From Streptococcus plurextorum DSM 22810 (GTDB lineage Bacteria > Bacillota > Bacilli > Lactobacillales > Streptococcaceae): a DNA stretch of 64,000 nt. Position numbers and translations under genes: made by a program. The notes beneath the pieces are model-generated. The model saw only the letters and a list, made by a program, of their open reading frames with translations, was not told the DNA's origin and searched no databases. Location of the stretch: assembly GCF_000423745.1 (NCBI RefSeq), contig NZ_AUIO01000001.1, forward strand, positions 248,001 to 312,000. The letters are read 5' to 3'. Below, piece after piece: positions 28,170 to 37,582 of the stretch (positions are counted from its first letter, which is position 1; each line of letters starts with the position of its first letter).

Positions 28170-28916
28170 ATGATTACATTTGACCACGTTTCCAAACAAT
28201 ATGGAGAAACATTCGCTCTCAGCGACTTAAACTTAACTATTGAAAATGGTGAGATTTTTGGCCTCATCGGCCATAATGGCGCTGGTAAGACAACCACGAT
28301 TTCTATGTTAACTTCTATCATTGAGGCGACCTACGGTGATATCTATGTTGATCATCTCAAATTGAGCGAGCACCGCGATACCATCAAAAAGAAAATTGCT
28401 TACGTTCCTGATTCACCAGATATTTTCTTAAACTTAACAGCAGATGAATATTGGCACTTCTTAGCTAAGATTTATCAAGTTCCAGACGAGCTTATCGAGA
28501 GTCGCATTGAAGAGCTGGCAACACTTTTTGATATTTATGACCGTCGTTTTGAAACCATTGCTAGTTATTCTCACGGCATGCGCCAGAAAGCGATTTTGAT
28601 TGGCGCTTTAATCCCAAGTCCAGATATTTGGATTTTGGATGAGCCTTTAACTGGTCTTGATCCCCAAGCCTCGTTTGACCTTAAAGAAATGATGAAAAAA
28701 CATGCTGAGCAGGGAAACACTGTTCTCTTCTCCACTCATGTCCTTTCTGTCGCAGAGCAATTGTGTGACCGCATCGGTATCCTACGTCGTGGGCAACTCA
28801 TTTTCGTTGGAACCCTTGAGGAACTTAAGGACAAACATCCAGGTAAAGACTTGGAAGCTATCTATCTCGAATTAGCAGGACGTGATGCTGATTTAGGAGA
28901 GGCGGGTGAAGCCTAA
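28170..28916 (+). CDS. ABC transporter ATP-binding protein (exporter type)
   Basis: 248 residues. Walker A GLIGHNGAGKTTTISMLTSI, signature YSHGMRQKAILIGAL, Walker B IWILDEPLTGLDPQ, H-switch FSTHVLSVAEQL. The signature SHGMRQK is typical of the drug/lantibiotic exporter branch. A TATAAT at 28136-28141 is the likely -10. Its stop overlaps the ATG of the permease gene (ATGA-type junction). Confidence 0.92.
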   Translation: MITFDHVSKQYGETFALSDLNLTIENGEIFGLIGHNGAGKTTTISMLTSIIEATYGDIYVDHLKLSEHRDTIKKKIAYVPDSPDIFLNLTADEYWHFLAKIYQVPDELIESRIEELATLFDIYDRRFETIASYSHGMRQKAILIGALIPSPDIWILDEPLTGLDPQASFDLKEMMKKHAEQGNTVLFSTHVLSVAEQLCDRIGILRRGQLIFVGTLEELKDKHPGKDLEAIYLELAGRDADLGEAGEA

Positions 28917-30499
28917 TGAACTGGTCAAACATTTGGGAACTGGTTAAAGTTAACATTCTCTATTCTAACCCACAGCTACTCGTTAACATTCGAAACAAAC
29001 AGGCTAAAAAGCCTAAAAAGAAAATCCAAGCCTACAAAAGTGTGTTGAGCCAGCAACTATTTTCTATGCTTTTGATTGGCGTCCTCTACAGTGCACTCTT
29101 GGCTTTTGTTGACTATGCGAGCTATCCAGGCATATTTACCATGTACCTCTCGACTTTTGTCGTGCTGACATTTGTCTCGGCCTTCCCACCACTCTTTACG
29201 GTTTTCTATGATAGTCAAGACACCCGACTTTACCTGCCACTTCCTCTCAAACCAGGGGAAATCTTACTGGCAAAAGTACTATCTACTCTTGGTCAGGCCT
29301 GTGTCTACCTGCTCCCTGCCTTGGGTCTGCTGACTTTTCTCTACTGGCGCTTAACCAACCCTCTTTTAGCCTTATTGTTAGCTCTCTTTAACTTCCTTGT
29401 GATTACTCTAGTTACACTCAGCTTGTCTGTTATTTTGGTCAATCGTGTCGGAGCTTTGCTGGTAAAAAGCCCATATAAGAAAGTCTTTTCGACGGGTATT
29501 TTAATCCTATCTCAAGTCATTGCTGTGGGAGGGATTGTCTTTCTGAATGCAAACAATGCTGCATCCATGGAAGGACAACATCCCCTAAGCCTACCCCTTG
29601 TGCCATTTTTAAGCGGTTTTTATCATGTAGCCATCAATCCATTTTCACTAGATAGCCTTCTACATTACTGGATTTGGATTGTAGCGCTAGCTGTCTTGAT
29701 TTTTATCCTCATCAAAACGGTTATCCCAAGCTACCATAATCAGCTGCTTTTGATTGATAGCACTCCAAAAGTGAATCGCCAACGCCGCACTAAAAATCAT
29801 GGGGTCAGAAAACTTTGGATTCGCCACCATCTAGCAACATTGAAAATTCCTGCTCTTTGGACATCTGCACTCTTTTCATCTACCATGATGCTTTTCATGC
29901 TGATTGGCCCATTGACATCTGGCGATCTTAAGGCTAGCCTCATCAGTCCGGGACTTTTTGGGATTTCTCTATTTATCGGAACCTTTATCGGAATGTCGTC
30001 GACCGTATTAACCATGGTTGGCATATCCCTAGAGCGAGAAAACTATACCTTCATCAAGGCCTTACCAATTAATTTCAATAACTTTATCAAAGAAAAATTT
30101 ATCCTGCTTTGGTTGCTCCAGTCAGGCCTCCCTGCTCTAATCTATTGCATTATCGGAGGTATTCTTGGCTTCCACCCTGCATTGATTTTCTGTCTTGTAG
30201 CTGGCATTTTCCTAGCTTCTTTGGTTGGGGGACAATTTGATTTCCGACGTGATCAAAAGAATCTCATGCTCAACTGGCAAAACATCAACCAACTGCTAAC
30301 CCGAGGTAATCGGCAAATGTGGACAGCCCTGCTGGTTATTCTCCTTTTTATCACCTACATTGCAATCACTGTTCTCGCAGTTATCCTCGCTAGTCGCATC
30401 GGGGAGATCTTAGTCAGTCTCACCTTGACTTTTATTGTACTTGCTATCATTATTGGACTACAGATTTACCTTTACTTCCATTTCTGGAAAAAAATGTAA
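28916..30499 (+). CDS. ABC transporter permease of the exporter pair
   Basis: 527 residues with about ten to twelve hydrophobic helices in two groups (about 45-260 and 310-525), and a basic loop near residue 280-295 (KVNRQRRTKNHG). No recognisable substrate motif. It is translationally coupled to the ATPase gene, so the two form one exporter; cargo unknown. I see no peptide or immunity gene next to it. Confidence 0.85.
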   Translation: MNWSNIWELVKVNILYSNPQLLVNIRNKQAKKPKKKIQAYKSVLSQQLFSMLLIGVLYSALLAFVDYASYPGIFTMYLSTFVVLTFVSAFPPLFTVFYDSQDTRLYLPLPLKPGEILLAKVLSTLGQACVYLLPALGLLTFLYWRLTNPLLALLLALFNFLVITLVTLSLSVILVNRVGALLVKSPYKKVFSTGILILSQVIAVGGIVFLNANNAASMEGQHPLSLPLVPFLSGFYHVAINPFSLDSLLHYWIWIVALAVLIFILIKTVIPSYHNQLLLIDSTPKVNRQRRTKNHGVRKLWIRHHLATLKIPALWTSALFSSTMMLFMLIGPLTSGDLKASLISPGLFGISLFIGTFIGMSSTVLTMVGISLERENYTFIKALPINFNNFIKEKFILLWLLQSGLPALIYCIIGGILGFHPALIFCLVAGIFLASLVGGQFDFRRDQKNLMLNWQNINQLLTRGNRQMWTALLVILLFITYIAITVLAVILASRIGEILVSLTLTFIVLAIIIGLQIYLYFHFWKKM

Positions 30500-30502
30500 C
30501 AG

Positions 30503-30528
30503 AAAATCCCGATTTTCGGGATTTTTTT
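30503..30528 (+). terminator. Terminator of the ABC exporter pair
   Basis: Ten-base-pair stem AAAATCCCGA/TCGGGATTTT with a short loop and a T run. Confidence 0.85.
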
Positions 30529-30852
30529 AGTGTGTGGATAGACCTTATTTTTCACTAAACCAACTAAACAGCCCTACTTGCCTAAACGTGGTTACCGATT
30601 TTGCAGGCAAAAGCAAGCCACATCAGATACTGTTTGCCCTGCGTCAAGACTAGCAATGACGTCGCCAGGGATTTTTGAGATCCTAGACTCAAAAATGAGG
30701 CATGGCATTCCAAAGAAAGCCACTACCGTCTCTATCACTTAAGAAAAATAGCAAAAGGACCTTTTCTTCAATATTTAAAAAAATCCCGAAAATGGAAGTA
30801 TGACATTCAGCAGTTTAAGAAAATCTGAGTTCATACACCTTATAAGAGCAAT
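30529..30852. other. Intergenic region with decayed coding fragments and an inverted repeat
   Basis: No intact gene. On the minus strand (about 30615-30690) an open piece reads ISKIPGDVIASLDAGQTVSD, which resembles the N-terminal helix-turn-helix of a transposase. On the plus strand (about 30700-30825) an open piece ends FLQYLKKSRKWKYDIQQFKK and a stop. A nine-base inverted repeat ATTTTTGAG/CTCAAAAAT lies at 30671-30696. Together this looks like an old mobile-element scar, but no family can be named with safety. Confidence 0.35.
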
Positions 30853-30878
30853 AAAAAACGGCAATTTGCCGTTTTTTT
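30853..30878. terminator. Terminator of the alpha/beta hydrolase unit
   Basis: A-rich arm, CGGC/GCCG core and T-rich arm; symmetrical, so able to stop transcription from both sides. Confidence 0.75.
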
Positions 30879-30950
30879 ATTGTATTGTTTTATGAATTAA
30901 ACGTTTACTCATTAAAACCAATCAATTATGGGACAAAGGTTAATCTAAAG

Positions 30951-31931
30951 TCATTCTGTCAAGTATGATTTAAAATCTTGATAATTTTTGTTTGTGGCTA
31001 GTTCTGGATTTTCACCAAAGAAAGCTTTTCCAGCTTCTTTATCATTCATTAGATAATACCTAAACCAGGCTGTCATATAGGCATCAAACTGCAAGTATGA
31101 GTCACCATGGTCAACATTCGTTTTTCGTACATAAACTTTATCAACATTTGTTAGAAGATTAAAATTTTCTTCCAAACTCCACAAGGGTGTGATCCCTTGC
31201 ATGATTCCTGCCTTTTCATCAGACTCCTGATTTGCTGATGTTGCAGTTCCTGCGTCAAAAGCTCCTGTACCAGCAGTTAGAAAGGTTGGAACTGTCACTT
31301 TTGAAATGTCATATTGCCAACCATCTTGAAAAACATTGGAATGATAGGATGAGGTCGCACTCACAGCATATACTGTTTTAATCAGGTCTGCATGTGGCTG
31401 GATTGTTGCCATGTTAAAGACAGCTACGCCACCTTGAGAATGTCCTCCAATACCAATTTTTTCTAAATTCACTTTCTGATACAATACACTATCAGGATTT
31501 TCATTTTCTTTTATCAACAAGTCAATTGCAGCATTCAATGATTCCCCAGTTCTTGAATTTTCATCATCAGTTACAACCGTAATGAATCCCCAAGAAGATA
31601 AATGATTCAGAAACGACTGATATGTACCTGATTTCGACCCAGTTCCGTTTGCCCATAGGACAACTGGAGCATGAGTGTCATTTTTTTCAAGCTCACTCGG
31701 ATAACGAATGATAAATTGACCAATATTTTTATTATCGGAAGGAAATACTTTCTCTGAAACCTCACTTGGCCCCATGGGGGCGTAAGTTTGTTCGATCACT
31801 CCAACAGGATTGGAGTACTTGTAATATGAGTCAGTTCTCTGCTTAGCTAGAAAACCAAATGCCAAGACTGCTACCAAAACGATACCGATGATCACTAGCA
31901 ACGTAATGATTATTACTTTCAAAAATTTCAT
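30951..31931 (-). CDS. Membrane-anchored alpha/beta hydrolase
   Basis: 326 residues. N-terminal membrane helix (about 5-28, VIIITLLVIIGIVLVAVLAF), then an extracellular alpha/beta hydrolase of the dienelactone-hydrolase/chlorophyllase type. Nucleophile elbow GIGGHSQGGVAVFN, oxyanion region VVLWANGTGSKSG, and a likely catalytic His in TNVDHGDSYLQF. The substrate is unknown. It is the last gene of a unit (small membrane protein, broken hydrolase, this gene) divergent from a TetR regulator. Confidence 0.85.
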   Translation of the reverse strand: MKFLKVIIITLLVIIGIVLVAVLAFGFLAKQRTDSYYKYSNPVGVIEQTYAPMGPSEVSEKVFPSDNKNIGQFIIRYPSELEKNDTHAPVVLWANGTGSKSGTYQSFLNHLSSWGFITVVTDDENSRTGESLNAAIDLLIKENENPDSVLYQKVNLEKIGIGGHSQGGVAVFNMATIQPHADLIKTVYAVSATSSYHSNVFQDGWQYDISKVTVPTFLTAGTGAFDAGTATSANQESDEKAGIMQGITPLWSLEENFNLLTNVDKVYVRKTNVDHGDSYLQFDAYMTAWFRYYLMNDKEAGKAFFGENPELATNKNYQDFKSYLTE

Positions 31932-31947
31932 CTCTTCATTCTCCGAA

Positions 31948-32928
31948 TTAGTTATTGACAGGCATGTAGAGATTCAAGTACTCTTCAACAGTCTCCATAT
32001 ATTCTTGGTAAAGTTTGCTATCATTTTGTAATCCATGACCGGAGTGTGGCATTTCAAAATACTTGTAATCAATTTTATTTTCTTCCAAAGTCTGTAAAAG
32101 TCGCTGTTATGCTTGGAATGGTTGCATTTTGTCATGTGTACCATAAGCGACAACAGTAGCTGGTGAATTTTCCGTAATCCACTCAGAAGCAGCAATCGGT
32201 TTGACTTTTTCAAGATAGCTACCATCTGCTATCATTTCCGCAGTGATTTCTTCACCACTCATGACGCTTAATAAATTTGCACCTGCTTCTCTTGATTCTT
32301 CAGTATCCTGACCCAAACCAAATATTCCCCAATCTTCTACATAAAAACTGGATGGACCCACAGCTCCAAAGGTTAATTTAATTGGAACAGGGCTATTTGC
32401 ACCGTCACGATAAGAGTATAGCATCGCCAAAGCATGTCCAGCACTACCACCTGCTACTGCCATTTCATCAATGTTATAGCCATATTCTTTAGCTGCATCA
32501 ATGACTTTGGGAATAGCTTCCTTAATTTCGTTAGACTGACTCAGCACACTCGCAGTGTTGGTTTCATTTCGTAAAGTATAGTTAATTCCAGCTGCGACAT
32601 ATCCCTTAGAAGTTAACCAAGATAGCATGGCCTCATCATCGGATTTATCTCCAGTAGTAAAACCACCAGCATGAAGATAGATAACTAAGCCATAATGTTC
32701 TTTACTATTATCTTTAGGAAGATAAAGGTCAAATTTATTGGCTTCACCTTCACCATAGGCTAAGTCAGTATATCTTGTTCCTATATCATCTGACCAAGTA
32801 ACGCTATAATCCTTGGTCCAAGCTGGTTTTATGGCAAATGTAGACACAATACCAAGTGCCAACGAAATGACAAATGTCAGAATGCTAATAAATACAAACA
32901 TTTTCTTTCCCATCTTCACTTTTCTCAT
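31948..32928 (-). pseudogene. Alpha/beta hydrolase (BD-FAE/esterase type) broken by an in-frame stop
   Basis: Frame of 327 codons including the final stop. N-terminal anchor helix, then an esterase domain with LVIYLHAGGFTTGDKS (oxyanion HGG-like), nucleophile AVAGGSAGHALAM, and VVAYGTHDKMQPFQA with the catalytic Asp. There a TAA (32107-32109) interrupts the frame. After it the same frame goes on for 52 codons, QRLLQTLEENKIDYKYFEM then PHSGHGL with the catalytic His, to a natural stop at 31948-31950. The truncated product would be 273 residues and lack the His, so it should be inactive unless the stop is read through. There is no frameshift; a one-base change would repair it. Confidence 0.85.
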
Positions 32929-33056
32929 AAGAAATTACCTCCAAATAAGGTCCCTCCTAGTAGAGTATTCATCACAAATCTCATCAATAATCGACCGAGT
33001 ACAAAACCCACAAGGGCGAGCAGTAGCAATATAATTATCCTTTTTTTATTAGCCAT
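32925..33056 (-). CDS. Small membrane protein, 43 residues
   Basis: ATG GCT start at 33054-33056 with GAGG before it. The product begins MANKKRIIILLLLALVGFVL, a basic start and one membrane helix, followed by a Gly-rich tail (LLGGTLFGGNFL). Its stop overlaps the ATG of the hydrolase gene (ATGA), a sign of real translation and coupling. No family recognised. It is first in the unit controlled by the divergent TetR gene. Role unknown; its size suggests a regulator or helper of the membrane-anchored hydrolases. Confidence 0.65.
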   Translation of the reverse strand: MANKKRIIILLLLALVGFVLGRLLMRFVMNTLLGGTLFGGNFL

Positions 33057-33099
33057 TGACATTCCTCATTTCTTTCTCCTTTTCTACTGAGATATAATC

Positions 33100-33127
33100 T
33101 TGACAAATATTGTAGTTTTGCTAAAAT
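33100..33127 (+). promoter_or_regulatory. Promoter of the tetR-type gene
   Basis: -35 TTGACA (33100-33105), spacer of 16, -10 TAAAAT (33122-33127). Confidence 0.65.
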
Positions 33128-33135
33128 ATGTAACA

Positions 33136-33164
33136 AGTGTATCACGTAAATGTATTAGAGTCAA
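33136..33164 (-). promoter_or_regulatory. Promoter of the small protein/hydrolase unit
   Basis: -35 TTGACT (33159-33164), spacer of 17, -10 TACACT (33136-33141) on the minus strand. It faces the tetR promoter with only eight bases between the two -10 hexamers; TGTAACA (33129-33135) lies exactly between them. Confidence 0.55.
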
Positions 33165-33206
33165 TGCTGCTACGACAAAATGTAACAAACAAGGAGGAAG
33201 TGTAAC

Positions 33207-33668
33207 ATGACCCAAAACTTACGTGCAAAAGATTTTATTGTTCAAGCTCTTTTTAAGTTAATCGAATCAAAAAATTACGATGATATTACCATCACAGATA
33301 TCGCAAAAAAAGCGGGTGTCACACGAATCAGTTTTTACAGAAACTTTGACAGCAAGGAAGATATCTTGCGACAAGAAATGAAGAAACGCTATGAAACTCA
33401 AAAACTCACTAAAGATACAGAGTTTTCAATCGGATTTATGTTCGAGTTCTTCAATCAAAACAAGGATCTAATCTCAGTATTATTTAAGAGTAAGAAAGAA
33501 GTCTTATTACTCGAATTAATTGAATCAGACAATATAACACAACTGCCACTGGAAGTAGCTTATAGTGTTGCCACAGTCAATTATCTACTTCTTGGCTGGG
33601 CAAATGCCTGGTATCAAAGAGGTATGGTTGATTCAACAGAAGAGATTTTGAAGAGAATCAAACAGTGA
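33207..33668 (+). CDS. TetR/AcrR family transcriptional regulator
   Basis: 153 residues, short for the family (about 190). N-terminal helix-turn-helix: IVQALFKLIESKNYDDITIT and IAKKAGVTRISFYRNFDSKE. The C-terminal ligand domain is reduced to about 100 residues, as in the TetR_C group found in low-GC Gram-positives. The divergent layout with overlapping promoters suggests that it represses itself and the small protein/hydrolase unit. GGAGG stands nine bases before the ATG. Confidence 0.9.
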   Translation: MTQNLRAKDFIVQALFKLIESKNYDDITITDIAKKAGVTRISFYRNFDSKEDILRQEMKKRYETQKLTKDTEFSIGFMFEFFNQNKDLISVLFKSKKEVLLLELIESDNITQLPLEVAYSVATVNYLLLGWANAWYQRGMVDSTEEILKRIKQ

Positions 33669-33671
33669 TAA

Positions 33672-33953
33672 TTATTCCAAATCTTCTACTGAATGAATCT
33701 CTATAGTAACCTTATCCACATTCAATTTTTTCTTGTAAGACTCTGTTAATTCCCCAAAAACTCATCATCCGTCTCAATCTCCAAAATCTCAATTAAAGCC
33801 TTGGCGGTATTTGTTAAGTGGAAGTCACTGTATTCAAAAGTTATTCTTTCAGCCTTGAAATATCACCGCCTTTGACACCATACTTGGTGAATAGGTATTC
33901 TAGTCGGTCTTCGAATCGTGTAGATGAAGAAAATTCTTTTAATCCTGTAAAAT
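33672..33953 (-). pseudogene. Remnant of an unknown gene, frameshifted
   Basis: Three open pieces follow in order on the minus strand: one with KEFSSSTRFEDRLEYLFTKY, one with ERITFEYSDFHLTNTAKALI running to DDEFLG, and one with ELTESYKKKLNVDKVTIEIH, ending SVEDLE and a stop. Each is joined to the next by a frame change, so this is a decayed gene of at least 90 codons. I do not recognise the family. It lies back to back with a recombinase remnant. Confidence 0.55.
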
Positions 33954-33968
33954 GAGACTTTTAAGCCT

Positions 33969-34139
33969 AATCCATCACATGAAATACTGCAAAACTTAAA
34001 CTAGATTTGTCGGTCCAAATTTGACAAAATTGTGATTCGCAAGCCAACTGGCACGAAACGCAACCGAATTATCCAGATAGGCATTTATTACAATTTCATC
34101 GAAAAACTAAACAACAAAAAAGCGAGTCAGGTGGACTGA
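33969..34139 (+). pseudogene. C-terminal remnant of a serine recombinase (DUF4368-like end)
   Basis: Open piece on the plus strand: NPSHEILQNLN, an in-frame TAG, then ICRSKFDKIVIRKPTGTKRN and RIIQIGIYYNFIEKLNNKKA before a stop. The pattern VDKIxIxxPxGxKxxRxxQIxIYYNFI is that of the C-terminus of large serine recombinases of integrative elements. The catalytic N-terminus is absent. It marks the edge of a lost or rearranged mobile element. Confidence 0.6.
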
Positions 34140-34145
34140 CTCGCT
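34113..34145 (-). terminator. Terminator of the pta unit
   Basis: Perfect ten-base-pair stem AGCGAGTCAG/CTGACTCGCT with a five-base loop; on the minus strand it is followed by TTTTTTGTTGTT. It overlaps the end of the recombinase remnant. Confidence 0.85.
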
Positions 34146-34216
34146 ACTATTAACCCGAATAACTGAACCGCTAGGTGTCAGCTCGGCTAATCGGGATTTT
34201 CTTTTTTATAAACTTC

Positions 34217-35200
34217 TTAACCTTCCAAGGCTTGAGCTGCTGTAATGATACCAAGTTTATAAATATCATCAGCTGATGAGCCTCGTGAAAGATCGTTAAC
34301 CGGCTTATTAAGACCTTGAAGAATCGGTCCAATTGCCTCAAACATTCCTAGGCGCTGTGCAATTTTATAACCAATATTTCCTGACTGAAGATCTGGGAAA
34401 ACAAAGACATTTGCCTGACCTGCAACTGGGCTATCTGGTGCTTTGATTTTAGCAGTACTTTCATCAAATGCAGCATCAAACTGCAACTCACCGTCAAGCG
34501 CCAATTCTGGACGTAGTTCTTTAGCAATTTTTGTAGCTTCTGCTACCTTCTCAACCTGAGAACCTTGACCAGAACCATAAGTTGAGAAACTCAACATGGC
34601 CACTTTTGGATCAATATCAAAAATCGCTGCTGTTTCAGCTGTATTAACTGCAATCTCAGCTAATTCTTGAGCATTAGGATCAATATTAATCGCACAGTCA
34701 GCCATGATGTAACGTTCCTTAGTGTTTTCACGGTTCATTAGGAAAACACCCGACGTACGCGAAATACCTGGTTTCGTCTTGATAGTCTGAAGAGCTGGAC
34801 GAACTGTATCTGCTGTTGAGTGAATCGCTCCTGAAACCATACCATCAGCAAAGCCCATTTGTACCAACATCACTCCAAAATAGTTAACATCGCGCAAAAT
34901 GGTATCTGCCTGCTCTGGTGTTGCCTTTCCTTTACGAATCTCTAGGAAGGTTTCCTTCATTGCATCAAAGTCAGCATAGGTCGTTGGGTCAATAATGGTT
35001 ACACGAGGATCTTCAAAACCAAGATTGGTCAAAAGCCCCGTAACTTCTTCTGGCTTCCCAAGAATAATTGGCTCAAGCAAACCTTCAAATTTCAAACGTG
35101 CTGCCGCACGAACCACACGTTCATCATTTCCTTCTGGGAATACAATCTTAATGTGTTTTCCAACAATTTTGCTACGTAAATCACCAAATAAACTACGCAT
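34217..35200 (-). CDS. pta: Phosphate acetyltransferase
   Basis: 327 residues. Converts acetyl-CoA and phosphate to acetyl phosphate, ahead of acetate kinase, giving ATP in mixed-acid fermentation. Motifs: KIVFPEGNDERVVRAAARL near the N-terminus, MVSGAIHSTADTVRPALQ, VAMLSFSTYGSGQGSQVEK and VFVFPDLQSGNIGYKIAQRL. ATG 35198-35200 is chosen because GAGG stands eight bases before it. It overlaps the end of the rluD-type gene by eight bases, so it is the last gene of relQ-nadK-rluD-pta. Confidence 0.96.
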   Translation of the reverse strand: MRSLFGDLRSKIVGKHIKIVFPEGNDERVVRAAARLKFEGLLEPIILGKPEEVTGLLTNLGFEDPRVTIIDPTTYADFDAMKETFLEIRKGKATPEQADTILRDVNYFGVMLVQMGFADGMVSGAIHSTADTVRPALQTIKTKPGISRTSGVFLMNRENTKERYIMADCAINIDPNAQELAEIAVNTAETAAIFDIDPKVAMLSFSTYGSGQGSQVEKVAEATKIAKELRPELALDGELQFDAAFDESTAKIKAPDSPVAGQANVFVFPDLQSGNIGYKIAQRLGMFEAIGPILQGLNKPVNDLSRGSSADDIYKLGIITAAQALEG

Positions 35201-36110
35201 TTGAATCAACCTCTTTATTTTTTTCTTGTAAATCTAGAATAACCCTTTCCATATCTGATGTCAAGGGAGACTGGTGCACCTTTTGTGTTTTTGTGAAAGG
35301 GTCTACGAATGACAGGTAGTGGCAATGAAGGGCTTGGCGGTCAATACCGTAATCCAAACTCCCCCCATACAGGTCATCTCCCAATAGTGGGTGACCGATA
35401 TGAGCAAAATGTACCCTGATTTGATGAGTCCTGCCTGTATGTAAACGAATGTCAACTAACTTTACCTTACCAAAGCTTTGAACCAGCTTATAAGAGGTAT
35501 GGGCATATTTACCAGACGGATTAATACACCGTGTGATAATGCTATCCGTAGGTCTTGCAATTGGCGCTATTATATCGCCTTCTTCTGGTAAATCAGTATC
35601 ACCCGCAACCAAGGCATAGTAACGCTTTTCAATACGTTTTTGTTGCAACTGTTTATCTAACCTGGCATGGGCATAGCCATGCTTGGCAAATAACATGAGA
35701 CCACTAGTGTCCTTATCTAGTCTGGTCACAATATGAACTTGCTGGTTAGGGTATTGTTTTGATACATAGTAGCCTTTGACACGATTTGCCATGGTGTGAG
35801 AATGAAGACTGCTTGGAATGCTTGCAATCCCATGAGGCTTATCAAGCACTAAAAAATGATCGTCTTCGTCTACTACGGATAAAGGTTGAAAAACAGGTTT
35901 TAAACTCCCTGATAAATCTGCTTCATTAGGGATGTCAACCGTCACGACATCACCAACCTTTAAAACATAAATCGCATTTTCTTCCTTGCCATTAACCCAA
36001 ATACGGCCACCTTTGAACTTTATCTTCGCTAGTAGCCCTTTTGAAATCTCGTGTTCTTTCAATAAACTTTTAACCTGACAAGGTCTATGAGCCACATACT
36101 CAAATCTCAT
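35193..36110 (-). CDS. RluA family rRNA pseudouridine synthase
   Basis: 305 residues. N-terminal S4-like RNA-binding region (about 10-75) and catalytic domain with the Asp in [20 protein letters not shown], plus [20 protein letters not shown]. Converts selected uridines in 23S rRNA to pseudouridine. Overlaps nadK by 11 bases. Confidence 0.94.
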   Translation of the reverse strand: MRFEYVAHRPCQVKSLLKEHEISKGLLAKIKFKGGRIWVNGKEENAIYVLKVGDVVTVDIPNEADLSGSLKPVFQPLSVVDEDDHFLVLDKPHGIASIPSSLHSHTMANRVKGYYVSKQYPNQQVHIVTRLDKDTSGLMLFAKHGYAHARLDKQLQQKRIEKRYYALVAGDTDLPEEGDIIAPIARPTDSIITRCINPSGKYAHTSYKLVQSFGKVKLVDIRLHTGRTHQIRVHFAHIGHPLLGDDLYGGSLDYGIDRQALHCHYLSFVDPFTKTQKVHQSPLTSDMERVILDLQEKNKEVDSNA

Positions 36111-36939
36111 GGTCTTCTCCTATGAAGGCTTCCTTAACTCGTAACCAGAAACTTGTATGTCGTGGTGTCGCCACAAAACTAATCTTGTCACTATCAATCT
36201 CGTAGGTCACTGATTGCACATTCCGATGATGATAGGTCTTATTATCAATTGTTAGCACATAAGAGCCCGCTCGTTTGGGAATGATTTCAATTTTATCCTT
36301 TTTAGGGACAATAATAGAACTTCCCAAGGTTCGGTAGACACGATTATTCAGACTAGCAATTTCTGTCAATTGCAAAGCTTCAATGGTCGGGTGTAAAATT
36401 GCTCCACCCAATGATTTGTTATAGGCTGTAGACCCTGTTGGCGTCGATACCGCCAATCCATCGCCACGAAACTGCTCCAGTGGCACATGATTGACCAAGA
36501 CATCAGCTACCATGGTTTTTTCCATTCGTTTAATCGTCGCTTCATTTAAAGCTAACGAAGTGATAACACGTCCATCAGCCAGTGTCAGACTGACTTTTAA
36601 GATGGGGTAAGAAACCTTCTCTCCTGTGTCCTCACGAAGATTTTGCAACAATTCATCAACTTCAAAATCACGGTAGTCGGTATAAAACCCTAGATGCCCT
36701 GTGTGAACCCCGACAAAACGTACGCGCGACAACTCTTTTTCATAGGAATGAAAGGCTGATAGAAGCATCCCATCTCCACCAATAGAAATGACAATATCAG
36801 GATTTTTCTTGGTTAGATAAAAATCTGGATCGTTCATCAAGGCTTTAAAAATTTTGTCGGCAACTCGTCTGCTCTGAGGCTTGCCATTCGCAATAATTGC
36901 TACTTTTTTACTATCTGTAAAATTCATCGGTGTCATCAC
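36100..36939 (-). CDS. nadK: NAD kinase
   Basis: 279 residues. Makes NADP from NAD. GGDG motif in [40 protein letters not shown], and the Gly-rich [20 protein letters not shown]. Overlaps relQ by 29 bases. Confidence 0.96.
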   Translation of the reverse strand: MMTPMNFTDSKKVAIIANGKPQSRRVADKIFKALMNDPDFYLTKKNPDIVISIGGDGMLLSAFHSYEKELSRVRFVGVHTGHLGFYTDYRDFEVDELLQNLREDTGEKVSYPILKVSLTLADGRVITSLALNEATIKRMEKTMVADVLVNHVPLEQFRGDGLAVSTPTGSTAYNKSLGGAILHPTIEALQLTEIASLNNRVYRTLGSSIIVPKKDKIEIIPKRAGSYVLTIDNKTYHHRNVQSVTYEIDSDKISFVATPRHTSFWLRVKEAFIGEDHEI

Positions 36940-37582
36940 TATTTCCTACGCCATCACTGAGCTTTCTACTATCATGATCAAATAAAAGTTGGGCTTCGCG
37001 AATTTCTTCTTTAATCTTCCGCATCTCCTCATCCAACTCGAGGGCAATTTTAGCTGTAATTTCCAAACGTCGCTTAAGTTCATCGGGGAATTTTCCTTGA
37101 TATTTGTAATTGAGAGAATGCTCAATAGTGGCCCAAAAATTCATGGCTAGGGTACGAATCTGAATCTCAGCTAGAACCGTCTTAGGACCATCGATGGTAT
37201 TAACAGGATAGGAGACAATGACATGGTAAGAACGGTAGCCGCTTGCTTTCATGTTAGCAATATAATCCCTCTCTCTGATAACCGTCATGTCTGTTCTGGA
37301 ACGGATCAATTCTAAAACATCATCAATGTCATCGACAAACTGAACCATGATACGCAAACCGGCAATATCTTCAACCTCCTGAGCCATATTCTCAAAGGCT
37401 ATGTGACGCCGTTCCAGTTTTTCTTTGATACTCTCTACCGATTTGACACGTCCCGTGACAAATTCAATCGGAGAGTGGCGATTCTGCTTGCGGAACTGTT
37501 TACGAATGCCTCGAAGTTTTATTTTTAGTTCCCCGACAGTCTGAATGTATGGATCCAAAAAATATTCCCAATCAAAACTCAT
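36911..37582 (-). CDS. relQ: Small alarmone synthetase RelQ
   Basis: 223 residues. GTP pyrophosphokinase of the small alarmone synthetase type; makes (p)ppGpp in the cytoplasm. Motifs: [56 protein letters not shown], and [18 protein letters not shown] with the catalytic Glu. First gene of relQ-nadK-rluD-pta, divergent from the CYTH gene as in other streptococci. Confidence 0.95.
   Translation of the reverse strand: MSFDWEYFLDPYIQTVGELKIKLRGIRKQFRKQNRHSPIEFVTGRVKSVESIKEKLERRHIAFENMAQEVEDIAGLRIMVQFVDDIDDVLELIRSRTDMTVIRERDYIANMKASGYRSYHVIVSYPVNTIDGPKTVLAEIQIRTLAMNFWATIEHSLNYKYQGKFPDELKRRLEITAKIALELDEEMRKIKEEIREAQLLFDHDSRKLSDGVGNSDDTDEFYR

Noticed and set aside
28050..28199. 50-residue N-terminal extension of the short-chain dehydrogenase
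   Set aside because: The Rossmann motif normally starts within a few residues of the N-terminus, and a strong ribosome site stands before the inner ATG.
31974..32225. Separate 83-codon frame over the broken esterase
   Set aside because: It is out of frame with the esterase. The real continuation after the stop is in the original frame.
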